33,061 nt of DNA from an uncultured Bacillaceae bacterium (GCA_937951955.1 CALGAD010000091.1:1-33061); one strand, 5' to 3'. Shown: positions 8,066 through 16,896, numbered from the stretch's first letter. Notes: generated by a model from the sequence alone, not told the origin. Numbers and translations: made by a program.

Positions 8066-8833
8066 ATGCAGTTACTCGAAGTAAAACATTTGAAAAAAGT
8101 CTATACGTCCCGGTTTGGTACCAATCATGTTACGGCTCTAACTGATGTAAGTTTTTCCGTTGAACAGGGAGAATTTGTTGCTATTATGGGAGAGTCTGGT
8201 TCCGGTAAAACAACGTTGTTAAATATTTTGGCTGCTCTCGACAAGCCAACAAGTGGAGAGGTTTACTTAAACGGAAAAAATATTGTATTTCTTAAGGAAA
8301 GGGAAATTTCTGCATTTCGCAGGAAGAACCTCGGCTTTGTTTTTCAGGATTTTAATTTATTGGATGCTTTTTCGATTCGCGATAACATTTTCTTGCCACT
8401 TGTTTTGTCTCGCAAATCCTATGATGAAATGCAAGCCCGACTTGAACCACTTGCGGAAAAGTTACGGATCCAACAAATATTAGATAAGTTTCCTTATGAG
8501 GTTTCGGGAGGACAAAAACAGCGTACGGCCATTGCCCGGGCACTGATTACGGAGCCACAGCTTATTCTAGCAGACGAGCCGACCGGCGCTTTAGATTCAA
8601 GAAGCTCGGATGAATTACTCGATCTGTTTTCACAAATTAATGAAGAAGGGCAGACCATTTTAATGGTCACCCACAGTACCAAGGCTGCCAGTTATGCTGG
8701 ACGCGTGCTTTTTATTAAAGATGGGGTAGTCTTTCACCAATTATATAAGGGTTCGTTGTCTAATGAGCAAATGTTCCAAAAAATATCCGATACATTAAAT
8801 ATTTTGGCAACGGGCGGTGTCCAATATGAATAA
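8066..8833 (+). CDS. ABC transporter ATP-binding protein, BceA-like
   Basis: A 255-residue ATPase of the MacB/LolD/BceA class. It has Walker A GESGSGKTT (42-50), Q-loop Q94, signature VSGGQ (146-150), Walker B LILADEP (166-172) and H-loop H203. GGGAGG lies 8 bases before ATG 8066. Upstream in-frame codons (GTG/ATG up to 7931) lack a ribosome-binding site and overlap the promoter, so they are not used. Its stop overlaps the permease start (ATGAATAA). With the permease it should form a Bce-type complex that frees lipid carriers from peptide antibiotics and signals to the kinase. Confidence 0.95.
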   Translation: MQLLEVKHLKKVYTSRFGTNHVTALTDVSFSVEQGEFVAIMGESGSGKTTLLNILAALDKPTSGEVYLNGKNIVFLKEREISAFRRKNLGFVFQDFNLLDAFSIRDNIFLPLVLSRKSYDEMQARLEPLAEKLRIQQILDKFPYEVSGGQKQRTAIARALITEPQLILADEPTGALDSRSSDELLDLFSQINEEGQTILMVTHSTKAASYAGRVLFIKDGVVFHQLYKGSLSNEQMFQKISDTLNILATGGVQYE

Positions 8834-10793
8834 ATTTTTCTATGCGAGACTTGCCCGGACGAATATTTATAAAAATCGTAAAATGTATTTGCCTTATATT
8901 TTAGCTTGTATCGGAACAATCACGATGTTTTATATCATGCATTTTATAACCGGAAATCCAGGCATCTTGGAAATCTCCGGCGGGGATTCTTTGAAAGCCA
9001 TATTAAATTTTGGAACGATTATTACCGGAATTTTTTCATGCATTCTTTTATTTTATACAAACGGTTTTTTAATTAAGCAAAGAAAAAAAGAAATAGGGTT
9101 GTTTAATATTTTAGGAATGGAGAAAAAACATATTGCTAAAGTGATGCTTTGGGAAGTCACTTTTATTGCAAGTATCAGCATCGTTGCCGGGCTCGTATCC
9201 GGAGTAGTCATTAGTAAGTTAATGTTCCTGCTCTTACAAAGTATTTTACATTTTCAAGTGCCACTGACATATATCATTTCAAAACAATCCATTTGGATAA
9301 CGGCTATTCTCTTTTTCTGTATTTTTATCCTGACTTTTCTCAACAATGTTCGGCACATTCATCTGGCCAAACCGATTGAATTGTTAAAAGGCAGTCAAGC
9401 TGGAGAAAAGGAACCGAAGACGAGATGGCTTCTTGTATGCATTGGCATCGTTTCTCTAGGGATCGGTTATTATATCGCTCTTTCCACAGAAACACCACTG
9501 GCTGCCCTGGATCAACTGTTCCTTGCTGTACTTTTAGTTATAATTGGCACATATGCCATGTTTATAGCCGGAACAATTGCGCTATTAAAATTATTACGGA
9601 AGAATAAAAAGTTTTATTATCAAACGAAACATTTTATCAGTGTTTCTGGAATGATTTACCGAATGAAACAAAATGCGGTAGGGCTGGCCAGTATTTGTAT
9701 TTTATCGACGATGGTATTAGTCACTTTGTCCACCACCATATCATTATATGTAGGGATGGAGAACTTGTTAGCGAATCGTTTTCCAAAAAATATTTCTGTA
9801 AGTGTGGAAAACTTTTCCGAGGAAAAAAGTCATGTCTTTAAGGAAATAGTTGCGGATGAAGTGGATAGGTTGCAAATCAATATTGAAAACCCGGTTCAGT
9901 ATCGTCTGCTTTCTTTTGCCGCTATTAAAAAAGGTAATCGCTTTTTAATTGATAAAGAAAATATGGCTAGTGCTTCAGAACTATCAATTATAACGGTCAT
10001 CCCTCTTGAAGATTATAATCAAATGATGAATCGGACACTTGTCCTCGAGGAAGATGAAGTGCTGCTATTCACTTATCGCGGTGAAACGATTACTGATACG
10101 CTGATTCTTGAAGGTAGGGAGCTGCGTATCAAAGAAGAACTGAATGAATTGCCGGTTGATGGAATCGCGTCAGCTTTAGCGACTAACACTTATTATTTGA
10201 TTGTTAAGGATGTAGAGACAGCAAAAGCGCTTTATCCATCTGAATTTGGAGAAATCAATCATCTCTCCTTCTACTACGGTTTTGACACTGATAGTGAAGC
10301 GGAGAAGGAAGTTTTATTGATAAAAGCTTTATCACGCTCACTGCATGAGGCAGGCATTAATGGGTATATCGAGGGACTGGAAGAGTCGCGAGAGAGCTTT
10401 TATTCCTTGTACGGTGGATTTTTCTTCCTGGGCATTTTCCTTGGTACCCTGTTTCTGATGGCGACGGTTTTAATTATATACTACAAACAAATATCCGAAG
10501 GCTATGATGATAAAAAAAGGTTTGAAATTATGCAAAAGGTTGGATTGACGAAAGATGAGATTAAACAGGCGATCAAAAGTCAAGTATTAATCGTATTTTT
10601 CTTACCTTTACTTATGGCCATCATCCATATCGCATTTGGCTTTAATATTTTTACAAAGTTACTGGAGTTGTTTAATTTAACGGATGTTGGTTTGTTTGCC
10701 ATATGTACGCTTGCAACGATCCTGGTTTTTGCTATTGTTTATGCGATCGTATATTTAGTCACCGCAAAAGAATATTATAAGATTGTAAGCTAA
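8826..10793 (+). CDS. FtsX-type ABC permease, BceB-like
   Basis: A permease of about 655 residues. Its topology is that of the BceB family: one N-terminal helix (about 18-40), helices between about 50 and 310, a large extracellular domain (roughly 315-525, free of hydrophobic segments), then three C-terminal helices. In BceB proteins this domain recognises the antibiotic-target complex and gives specificity. ATG 8826 overlaps the ATPase stop by eight bases; a GTG at 8817 is the alternative. The sequence is too divergent by eye to say whether bacitracin, a lantibiotic or another peptide is the substrate. The gene and its partners look richer in A+T than pheT or sdhA, consistent with transfer. 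Confidence 0.93.
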   Translation: MNKFFYARLARTNIYKNRKMYLPYILACIGTITMFYIMHFITGNPGILEISGGDSLKAILNFGTIITGIFSCILLFYTNGFLIKQRKKEIGLFNILGMEKKHIAKVMLWEVTFIASISIVAGLVSGVVISKLMFLLLQSILHFQVPLTYIISKQSIWITAILFFCIFILTFLNNVRHIHLAKPIELLKGSQAGEKEPKTRWLLVCIGIVSLGIGYYIALSTETPLAALDQLFLAVLLVIIGTYAMFIAGTIALLKLLRKNKKFYYQTKHFISVSGMIYRMKQNAVGLASICILSTMVLVTLSTTISLYVGMENLLANRFPKNISVSVENFSEEKSHVFKEIVADEVDRLQINIENPVQYRLLSFAAIKKGNRFLIDKENMASASELSIITVIPLEDYNQMMNRTLVLEEDEVLLFTYRGETITDTLILEGRELRIKEELNELPVDGIASALATNTYYLIVKDVETAKALYPSEFGEINHLSFYYGFDTDSEAEKEVLLIKALSRSLHEAGINGYIEGLEESRESFYSLYGGFFFLGIFLGTLFLMATVLIIYYKQISEGYDDKKRFEIMQKVGLTKDEIKQAIKSQVLIVFFLPLLMAIIHIAFGFNIFTKLLELFNLTDVGLFAICTLATILVFAIVYAIVYLVTAKEYYKIVS

Positions 10794-10812
10794 AAAATGA
10801 CATGCTAATCTT

Positions 10813-10847
10813 GAAATCCCCGGATTGATTACTAATTCGGGGATTTC
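10813..10847 (+). terminator. Long hairpin, probable terminator after the permease
   Basis: A 14-bp stem, GAAATCCCCGGATT (10813-10826) with AATTCGGGGATTTC (10834-10847), contains one G-T pair and a 7-base loop. It lies 20 bases past the permease stop. There is no proper T-run after it (GTTCGTT), so termination may be weak. Confidence 0.55.
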
Positions 10848-10946
10848 GTTCGTTAAAAATAACTTGTAAAAGGAATGGGAGAACCAATGAAAAAAATCTT
10901 ACCGCATAGCAAATTGTTTTGAAAAGTTTTCGCACGTATCTTCCCA

Positions 10947-10975
10947 TTTCAATTTTTTTCATGGTATCATATAAT
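10947..10975 (+). promoter_or_regulatory. Sigma-A promoter of zapA-cvpA
   Basis: TTTCAA (10947-10952) and a consensus TATAAT (10970-10975) are 17 bases apart. The start of transcription would be about 25 bases before the zapA start codon. Confidence 0.6.
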
Positions 10976-11006
10976 CTAGGATTCTTTTGAATTGGGGGCC
11001 AATAAG

Positions 11007-11270
11007 TTGTCGGATGCAAAGAAAAATCGCGTACAGGTAGATATTTACGGACAGCGATATATTATTGTGGGTACGGAAAGCGAAAGCCACATTCGGACAG
11101 TGGCTTCCCTAGTTGATGAAAAAATGCGTGCAATCAGTAACCGTAATCCATCTTTAGATACCGCAAAGCTTGCTGTATTAACAGCGGTGAACGCTGTGAA
11201 TGAGTATATAAAGTTAAAGGAAAAAGTGGAACAGCTGGAAAATGAACTAAAAAAGCAAAGGGTTGAATAG
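11007..11270 (+). CDS. zapA: Cell-division protein ZapA
   Basis: An 87-residue FtsZ-associated protein that bundles FtsZ filaments at the division septum. The N-terminal part carries VDIYGQRYIIVGTES; the conserved stretch RNPSLDTAKLAVLTAVNAVN follows at about 47-66, then a C-terminal coiled coil (KLKEKVEQLENELKKQ). I chose TTG 11007, which has GGGGG eight bases upstream and gives MSDAKK, matching the B. subtilis start; TTG 10992 lacks a site. cvpA follows after one base. In B. subtilis rnhC lies just upstream; here the Bce module takes that place. Confidence 0.93.
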   Translation: MSDAKKNRVQVDIYGQRYIIVGTESESHIRTVASLVDEKMRAISNRNPSLDTAKLAVLTAVNAVNEYIKLKEKVEQLENELKKQRVE

Positions 11271-11271
11271 C

Positions 11272-11802
11272 GTGTTGAGTTTGATTATTGTCATCCTGTT
11301 TGTCATCGGATTTATTATTGGACTGAATCGCGGCTTTATCATGGGGATTTTACATATTTTTGGATCCATTGCCGCGTTTATTGTTGCGGCATTATATTAT
11401 GATGACCTGGCCAGTCGCATTACGCTTTGGATCCCTTATCCTGAATTTGGCGACAGCACGGTTTTACAAGTATTTTTCGATGTGATCAATGCCGAAGCGG
11501 CCTATTATAAAGGAATCGCATTTATATTAATCTTTTTCTTTACAAAAATCGTCTTGCAAATTCTTGCCAATATGTTGAACTTTTTAGCAAGGCTGCCGAT
11601 ATTAAAACAATTAAATGTTTGGGCTGGCGGAATCCTCGGATTTATTGAAGTATATTTAATTGTATTTATACTCCTTTACATTGCCGCACTGCTACCAATT
11701 GATTCGATTCAATCCACGATTGAAAGTTCCGGTTTAGCCAAGGGGATTATTGAAAATACACCAATAATTTCCAGCCAAATTAAGGAAATGTGGTTTAATT
11801 AA
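11272..11802 (+). CDS. CvpA-family membrane protein
   Basis: A 176-residue integral membrane protein of the CvpA/colicin V production family, with four hydrophobic segments (about 3-22, 24-44, 77-102 and 112-140). Family members are widespread and linked to envelope homeostasis; the biochemical role is unsettled. GTG 11272 sits one base after the zapA stop with AAAGGG about nine bases upstream and gives a length equal to B. subtilis YshB (about 177). TTG 11263 or TTG 11275 are alternatives. A terminator follows directly, so the zapA transcript ends here instead of continuing into polX and mutS2. Confidence 0.88.
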   Translation: MLSLIIVILFVIGFIIGLNRGFIMGILHIFGSIAAFIVAALYYDDLASRITLWIPYPEFGDSTVLQVFFDVINAEAAYYKGIAFILIFFFTKIVLQILANMLNFLARLPILKQLNVWAGGILGFIEVYLIVFILLYIAALLPIDSIQSTIESSGLAKGIIENTPIISSQIKEMWFN

Positions 11803-11810
11803 TGCACGGA

Positions 11811-11837
11811 AAAACTCTTCCTTAGGAGGAGTTTTTT
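11811..11837 (+). terminator. Terminator of zapA-cvpA
   Basis: AAAACTCTTCC (11811-11821) pairs with GGAGGAGTTTT (11825-11835), 11 bp with one G-T pair and a TTA loop, ending in six T (11832-11837). The following 190 bases up to mutS2 hold no gene; polX, which sits here in B. subtilis, is missing. TTGTAA (11948-11953) and GATTAT (11972-11977), 18 bases apart, are the best promoter candidate for mutS2. Confidence 0.88.
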
Positions 11838-12026
11838 CTTTACTGGTCGATCATTTTGTGAAAATATTCGAATAGGAAAATTACAGTACAAACACCTGAC
11901 AAACATCTTTTTCATCCGTTGGTAAGGTTTGTTATATATGTACATACTTGTAAAAGGATCGATTACTTTCAGATTATCGAGAAAATGGTTTTTGGAATTT
12001 TTTGTTATATAAGGGAGGATTTTTTC

Positions 12027-14378
12027 GTGAACGAGAAAGTTTTACATACACTGGAATTTGGGAAAATTCGTGAGCAACTCACGCACCATGCCGCATCCAG
12101 TCTCGGGAAAGAAGTCATTAGCGAACTTTCACCTTCCACCGATTTTCAAGAAATCGTCTCCTGGCAGCAGGAAACCGATGAAGCGATGACGGTTCTGCGT
12201 TTAAAAGAAGATGTCCCATTAGGAGGGATTTTTAATATATCCCCGGCGATCAAGCGGGCGGAGATCGGCGGCGTTTTGCACGTGGAGGAGTTCGTGGAAA
12301 TCGCCAGTACGATTCAAGCGGGGCGAAATTTAATCCGCTTTTTCAAGCCGTTACTGGAAGATGAAAATTTACCGATTATAGAAAATTTGATTAAAGAAAT
12401 GAATCCTCCCGCCAACTTGCTTCGTATTATTAATAATGCAATTGGTGATCATGGAGAAATTTTAGATAGTGCCAGTCCAGAATTACGGACGATTCGCCGG
12501 CAAATGAGCCAGCTGGAAGGAAGGGTTCGCGAAAAATTAGAACAGATTATTCGTTCACCAGGCGCACAGAAAATGTTATCCGATGCCATTATCACGATTC
12601 GTAACGATCGTTTCGTCATTCCCGTTAAACAAGAATATCGCACTCATTTCGGGGGAATGGTTCACGATCAGTCGGCATCGGGACAAACCTTGTTTATCGA
12701 ACCGAAACTTGTCGTCGAATTGAACAATGAGTTACAAAATGTGCGTATGAAAGAGCGGGCGGAAATCGAGCGCATCTTGACGGAGTTATCAAAAGAAGTC
12801 GCGAACGAAAGTGAAAATCTGAAACAACTCGTGACAAGTTTACGGCAACTGGACTTTATGTTTGCCAAAGCAAAGTACGCCCGGGCAATGAAAGCGACAA
12901 AGCCAATCATGAACGAGCGGGGCTATATAAAATTAAATAAGGCAAGGCACCCGTTTATTCCGGCGGATCAAGTTGTTGCCAATGATATCGAATTCGGCAA
13001 GGAATACAGAACAATCGTGATTACCGGGCCGAATACCGGTGGAAAAACGGTAACATTAAAAACAGTTGGTTTATTAACTTTGATGGCTCAGGCAGGACTG
13101 GCTATTCCTGCCCAGGATGGTTCAGAACTGGCGGTGTTTCAGTCTGTGTTCGCCGATATTGGCGATGAGCAGTCCATCGAACAGAGCTTGAGTACGTTTT
13201 CGTCCCATATGGTCAATATCGTGGAGATTTTAAAAAGTGCAGACGAAAATAGCCTGGTCTTGTTTGATGAACTCGGAGCCGGGACCGATCCGCAGGAGGG
13301 CGCCGCTTTAGCCATGGCGATTCTTGATGAAGTGCATCAACGGGGAGCCCGAGTGATTGCAACAACCCATTATCCCGAATTAAAAGCGTATAGCTATAAT
13401 CGGGAAGGGGTGACCAATGCCAGCGTTGAGTTCGATGTGGAAACGTTAAGCCCTACTTATCGACTCTTGATTGGCGTTCCGGGGCGAAGCAATGCTTTTG
13501 AGATATCGAGACGATTAGGCCTGGCCAATGAAATTATTGAACGGGCGAAAAGCCATATCCATGCGGAAACGAATAAAGTCGACAATATGATTGCCTCCTT
13601 AGAAAGAAGCAAAATTCTGGCGGAAAAAGAGGAACAGGAAGCAAGAAAAATACTGGATGAAGCGGAGAAGCTTCTGCAAAGTTTGAAGCACGAATTCCAG
13701 GAGTTTCAAAACAGGAAAGAAGAATTATTGGAAAAAGCCCGTGCGAAGGCCAAATCCATTGTGAAACAGGCAGAGTTTGAGGCGGAAGAAATTATCCGTG
13801 ATTTGAGAAAGTTGCAGCTGGAAAAAGGGGCAGAAATTAAAGAACACGAGCTCATTGCGGCCAGAAAACGTCTGGAAGGACTTGTGCCGGATAAAGAACA
13901 GCCGGTACATGTACGGACAAAACAGACGAAACACAAGTTCAAAGTCGGTGACGAAGTAAAAGTGATTTCTTTTGACCAGAAAGGCCACCTTCTTGAGAAA
14001 TCAGGCGAGAATGAATGGCTCGTGCAAATCGGGATTTTAAAAATGAAAGTTCACGAAGACGATATGGAATTCATCGCGGAAAAGAAAAATCAAGAAACGA
14101 TGAACATTACAAGCATTAAAGGGAAGGAATTTCATGTCAGCCTAGAACTCGATCTGCGCGGGGAACGCCTGGAAGATGCTTTACCGCAAGTAGAAAAATA
14201 TATCGATGATTGTTTATTAGCCGGCTATTCCCGGGTATCCATCATTCACGGAAAAGGAACCGGTGCCCTTGGACAGGGCATTCAACAGTATTTAAAAACC
14301 CACCGCTCGGTGAAACGATTCCGATACGGGAATGCTAATGAGGGTGGAACGGGCGTTACGATTGTTGAATTAAAATAG
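12027..14378 (+). CDS. mutS2: MutS2 (ATPase with Smr nuclease domain)
   Basis: A 783-residue MutS2, the family's usual length. It has the MutS core and clamp region (about 1-310), an ABC-type ATPase with Walker A GPNTGGKTV at 334-342, Walker B VLFDELGAG near 410-418, a long coiled-coil, KOW-like segment, and a C-terminal Smr domain (about 705-783) with LDLRGERLEDA near 707 and HGKGTGALG near 741. Known roles: suppression of homologous recombination and, in B. subtilis, splitting of collided ribosomes. GTG 12027 has GGGAGG seven to eight bases upstream and gives MNEKVLHTLEF, the family start; the in-frame extension to 11919 has no support. Confidence 0.95.
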   Translation: MNEKVLHTLEFGKIREQLTHHAASSLGKEVISELSPSTDFQEIVSWQQETDEAMTVLRLKEDVPLGGIFNISPAIKRAEIGGVLHVEEFVEIASTIQAGRNLIRFFKPLLEDENLPIIENLIKEMNPPANLLRIINNAIGDHGEILDSASPELRTIRRQMSQLEGRVREKLEQIIRSPGAQKMLSDAIITIRNDRFVIPVKQEYRTHFGGMVHDQSASGQTLFIEPKLVVELNNELQNVRMKERAEIERILTELSKEVANESENLKQLVTSLRQLDFMFAKAKYARAMKATKPIMNERGYIKLNKARHPFIPADQVVANDIEFGKEYRTIVITGPNTGGKTVTLKTVGLLTLMAQAGLAIPAQDGSELAVFQSVFADIGDEQSIEQSLSTFSSHMVNIVEILKSADENSLVLFDELGAGTDPQEGAALAMAILDEVHQRGARVIATTHYPELKAYSYNREGVTNASVEFDVETLSPTYRLLIGVPGRSNAFEISRRLGLANEIIERAKSHIHAETNKVDNMIASLERSKILAEKEEQEARKILDEAEKLLQSLKHEFQEFQNRKEELLEKARAKAKSIVKQAEFEAEEIIRDLRKLQLEKGAEIKEHELIAARKRLEGLVPDKEQPVHVRTKQTKHKFKVGDEVKVISFDQKGHLLEKSGENEWLVQIGILKMKVHEDDMEFIAEKKNQETMNITSIKGKEFHVSLELDLRGERLEDALPQVEKYIDDCLLAGYSRVSIIHGKGTGALGQGIQQYLKTHRSVKRFRYGNANEGGTGVTIVELK

Positions 14379-14439
14379 CTAAATTTTGATTAACAGGAGT
14401 GTACTTTTTTCTGGGATACGTGGCAATGGAGGGTTCAAT

Positions 14440-14850
14440 ATGTCAGGATTTTGGGAAAATGATCTAGTGTTAACCGGAGCACATTATACGGTTGCCGTAT
14501 TATGTACCCTTGTTTTTTTAGCCATCTTTGAACTGGTGACTAAATACAACAATTGGGAAGAAATTAAAAATGGAAATCTGTCCGTCGCCATGGCGACAGG
14601 GGGAAAAATATTCGGGATTGCGAATATTTTTCGCTTTTCCATTTTGAATCACGACTCCCTGTTCATGATGATTGGCTGGGGATTTTTCGGGTTTTTACTA
14701 TTGTTAACCGGATATTATATCTTTGAGTTTTTAACCCCGCGTTTTAATGTAGACGAAGAACTCAAAAAGGACAATCGCGCGGTCGGATTGATTGCGATGA
14801 TCATCTCCATTGGTTTATCCTATGTAATAGGAGCGGGAATCATCGCTTAA
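14440..14850 (+). CDS. DUF350 membrane protein (YshE-like)
   Basis: A 136-residue protein with four hydrophobic helices (about 14-34, 47-67, 73-96, 113-134). It belongs to the DUF350 family of bacterial inner membrane proteins, whose function is not known. ATG 14440 has GGAGGG six bases upstream; the longer frame from 14386 has no site. It follows mutS2 at a 61-base interval without a terminator, as in B. subtilis, so it is probably in the mutS2 transcript. Confidence 0.9.
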   Translation: MSGFWENDLVLTGAHYTVAVLCTLVFLAIFELVTKYNNWEEIKNGNLSVAMATGGKIFGIANIFRFSILNHDSLFMMIGWGFFGFLLLLTGYYIFEFLTPRFNVDEELKKDNRAVGLIAMIISIGLSYVIGAGIIA

Positions 14851-14900
14851 AGTGACCATTTAAATATTGTCGTGAAAATTGTCTGCCATTGCGGGGTGGG

Positions 14901-14993
14901 ATGATGGTTTATACGCGATTAGCGAAAATTCTATTCGTTTGTTGCGGCCTCATGCTGTTATGCGGAATCATTTTTTTACTGTTAACTGCCTGA
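14901..14993 (+). CDS. Probable 30-residue single-span membrane protein
   Basis: A short frame, MMVYTRLAKI then FVCCGLMLLCGIIFLLLTA, encodes a basic N-terminus (R6, K9) followed by an uninterrupted hydrophobic stretch (about 10-29), typical of a one-helix membrane peptide with three Cys (14, 15, 21). Two ATGs are in tandem; GGGG at 14893-14896 is better spaced for the second (14904). The stop codon lies inside the terminator hairpin at 14984-15004, so the reading frame fills the gap between the DUF350 gene and the terminator. I know of no named family. It may be co-transcribed with the DUF350 gene. It could also be chance, given its length. Confidence 0.45.
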   Translation: MMVYTRLAKILFVCCGLMLLCGIIFLLLTA

Positions 14994-15009
14994 ACAAGGC
15001 AGTTTTTTT
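14984..15009 (+). terminator. Terminator after mutS2-yshE
   Basis: AACTGCCT (14984-14991) pairs perfectly with AGGCAGTT (14997-15004) around a five-base loop, followed by T (15003-15009). Confidence 0.88.
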
Positions 15010-15038
15010 ATTTGTAGAATTTTCCAATAACTTCTTTC

Positions 15039-15067
15039 TTGTAAACGGTATCATCATTGTATATAGT
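15039..15067 (+). promoter_or_regulatory. Probable sigma-A promoter of lcfA
   Basis: TTGTAA (15039-15044) and TATAGT (15062-15067) are 17 bases apart. No FadR-type TGAATGA-N4-TCATTCA sequence lies between 15010 and the lcfA start. Confidence 0.6.
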
Positions 15068-15123
15068 ATATTATAAAGAACAATTAGAAAGTTAATATTG
15101 TTCAAACAAAGGGGAGGGAGAAA

Positions 15124-16824
15124 ATGGAGAATAAACCGTGGTTTCAACATTATCCCGAGGGTATTCCGCACTCGCTCGAATATGAAGACGTATCTCTTCC
15201 AGAAACATTGAGGCAGACTGCGGAAAAATATCCGGACCGCGTGGCCATTCATTTCATGGGGTATGAAATGACATTTCGCCAGCTATATGAATCTGTATTG
15301 AAACTCGCCAATTATTTACGGAAACTCGGGATTGAAAAAGGGGACCGGGTAGCGATCATGCTGCCGAACACACCACAGGCGGTGATTAGTTTTTACGGGG
15401 TGTTGTTTGCTGGTGGAATCGTCGTGGAAACGAATCCGATGTATACGGAACGGGAATTGGCCTACCAGATGAAAGACTCGGGTGCCAAGGCGATTATCGG
15501 TCTGGATATATTATATCCACGCATTATGAAAGTCGAAGGGGAAACGGAACTCAAGAATATCATTATCACAGCGATTAAAGATTATCTACCCTTTCCGAAA
15601 AATCTCATCTATCCATTTATCCAGAAGCGGCAATACGGATTTTCAGTGAAGGTCGAACATAAGGGGAATCAACATTTATTCACGGAAATCATGAAGCGGT
15701 CAGAACCGGATGAACTGGAGTTATCGGTCGATGTCAATAACGATATTGCCTGTCTGCAATACACCGGCGGTACAACCGGATTCCCAAAAGGGGTCATGCT
15801 CACGCATAAAAATTTAGTCGCCAATGCGAAAATGTGTGATGTTTGGTTAATGCGCGGAAATGCAGGCGACGATGTGGTTCTCGGTGCGTTACCGTTTTTC
15901 CACGTATACGGGTTAACAACCGTGATGATTTTATCCGTGATGAACGGGGCAAAAATGGTGTTAATTCCGAAACCCGAACCGGAAACACTGCTTAAGGCGA
16001 TTGAATCGCAAAAAGTTACCCTTTTCCCAGGGGCACCGACGATGTACATCGGATTACTCAACCATCCAGACCTGGATAAATATGATCTTTCTTCGATTGA
16101 GTTTTGTATAAGCGGCTCAGCACCATTGCCGAAAGAAGTACAGGATAAATTTGAAAAGGCAACCGGTGGAATAATCGTTGAAGGATATGGCTTGACGGAA
16201 AGTTCACCCGTAACCCATGCGAATCCTCTTGATAAAGAAAAGCGGGTAATCGGATCAATCGGTCTCCCTTGGCCGGATACAGATGCACGGGTCGTTTCCT
16301 TAGAAACAGATGAACCGTTGCCGCCAGGAGAAATCGGGGAAATTGTAGTAAAAGGTCCGCAAGTAATGAGAGGATATTGGATGCGACCGGAAGAAACGGA
16401 AATGACGTTGCGGGATGGCTGGCTTTATACCGGTGATATCGGTTATATGGATGAAAATGGGTATTTTTTCATCGTTGATCGTAAGAAAGATATGATCATC
16501 GCAAGTGGTTTCAATATTTATCCGCGGGAAGTGGAAGAAGTATTGTACGAACATCCTGCGATTAAAGAAGTAGCTGTCGCTGGTGTACCGGATCCGTATC
16601 GTGGTGAGACCGTGAAAGCCTTTGTAGTTTTAAAGGAAGGCACATTCGTCACCGAAGAAGAATTAGATAAGTTTTGCCGGGAGAAACTAGCCGCGTATAA
16701 AGTGCCAAGACTTTATGAGTTCCGCGATGAACTACCGAAGACCACGGTCGGAAAGATTTTAAGACGGCAGTTAGTTGAAGAAGAAAAGAAAAAATTGGCC
16801 GAGGAAGAGGAAATTAAAGCATAA
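15124..16824 (+). CDS. lcfA: Long-chain fatty-acid-CoA ligase
   Basis: A 566-residue ANL-superfamily acyl-CoA synthetase that activates fatty acids with ATP and CoA, the entry step of beta-oxidation. Seen: the AMP-binding P-loop YTGGTTGFPKG (about 213-223), GYGLTESSP near 354, the hinge/aspartate region (YTGDIGYMDENGYFFIVDRKKD) around 437-458, and the C-terminal catalytic lysine K544 in TVGKILRR. ATG 15124 has GGGGAGGG six bases upstream. It heads the fatty-acid block but a weak terminator and a fresh promoter lie between it and fadR. Chain-length preference is inferred from family and synteny. Confidence 0.94.
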   Translation: MENKPWFQHYPEGIPHSLEYEDVSLPETLRQTAEKYPDRVAIHFMGYEMTFRQLYESVLKLANYLRKLGIEKGDRVAIMLPNTPQAVISFYGVLFAGGIVVETNPMYTERELAYQMKDSGAKAIIGLDILYPRIMKVEGETELKNIIITAIKDYLPFPKNLIYPFIQKRQYGFSVKVEHKGNQHLFTEIMKRSEPDELELSVDVNNDIACLQYTGGTTGFPKGVMLTHKNLVANAKMCDVWLMRGNAGDDVVLGALPFFHVYGLTTVMILSVMNGAKMVLIPKPEPETLLKAIESQKVTLFPGAPTMYIGLLNHPDLDKYDLSSIEFCISGSAPLPKEVQDKFEKATGGIIVEGYGLTESSPVTHANPLDKEKRVIGSIGLPWPDTDARVVSLETDEPLPPGEIGEIVVKGPQVMRGYWMRPEETEMTLRDGWLYTGDIGYMDENGYFFIVDRKKDMIIASGFNIYPREVEEVLYEHPAIKEVAVAGVPDPYRGETVKAFVVLKEGTFVTEEELDKFCREKLAAYKVPRLYEFRDELPKTTVGKILRRQLVEEEKKKLAEEEEIKA

Positions 16825-16858
16825 AGAGGGAATGAAAAATATGTATCCATATAGAGAT

Positions 16859-16884
16859 TGCCCTTTAACGGCATTATTTTTTTT
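16859..16884 (+). terminator. Weak terminator candidate between lcfA and fadR
   Basis: A 4-bp stem TGCC (16859-16862) with GGCA (16870-16873) precedes TTATTTTTTTT. The stem is short; it may only attenuate. The lcfA-fadR gap (16825-17052) also contains the promoter and operator listed next, and no gene I can support. Confidence 0.35.
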
Positions 16885-16896
16885 GGTGAATATCGT

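Noticed and set aside
10887..10922. Eleven-codon frame MKKILPHSKLF between the permease hairpin and the zapA promoter, with GGGAG upstream
   Set aside because: Too short to support, no clear promoter of its own and no link to a known leader peptide; could be a remnant of a lost gene.
11919..12026. In-frame extension of mutS2
   Set aside because: The extra residues do not resemble MutS2 and GTG 12027 has a strong ribosome-binding site.
14879..15076. 65-codon frame overlapping the small membrane ORF region
   Set aside because: Reads through the terminator and into the lcfA promoter; the 30-codon frame in another phase has the better start context and composition.
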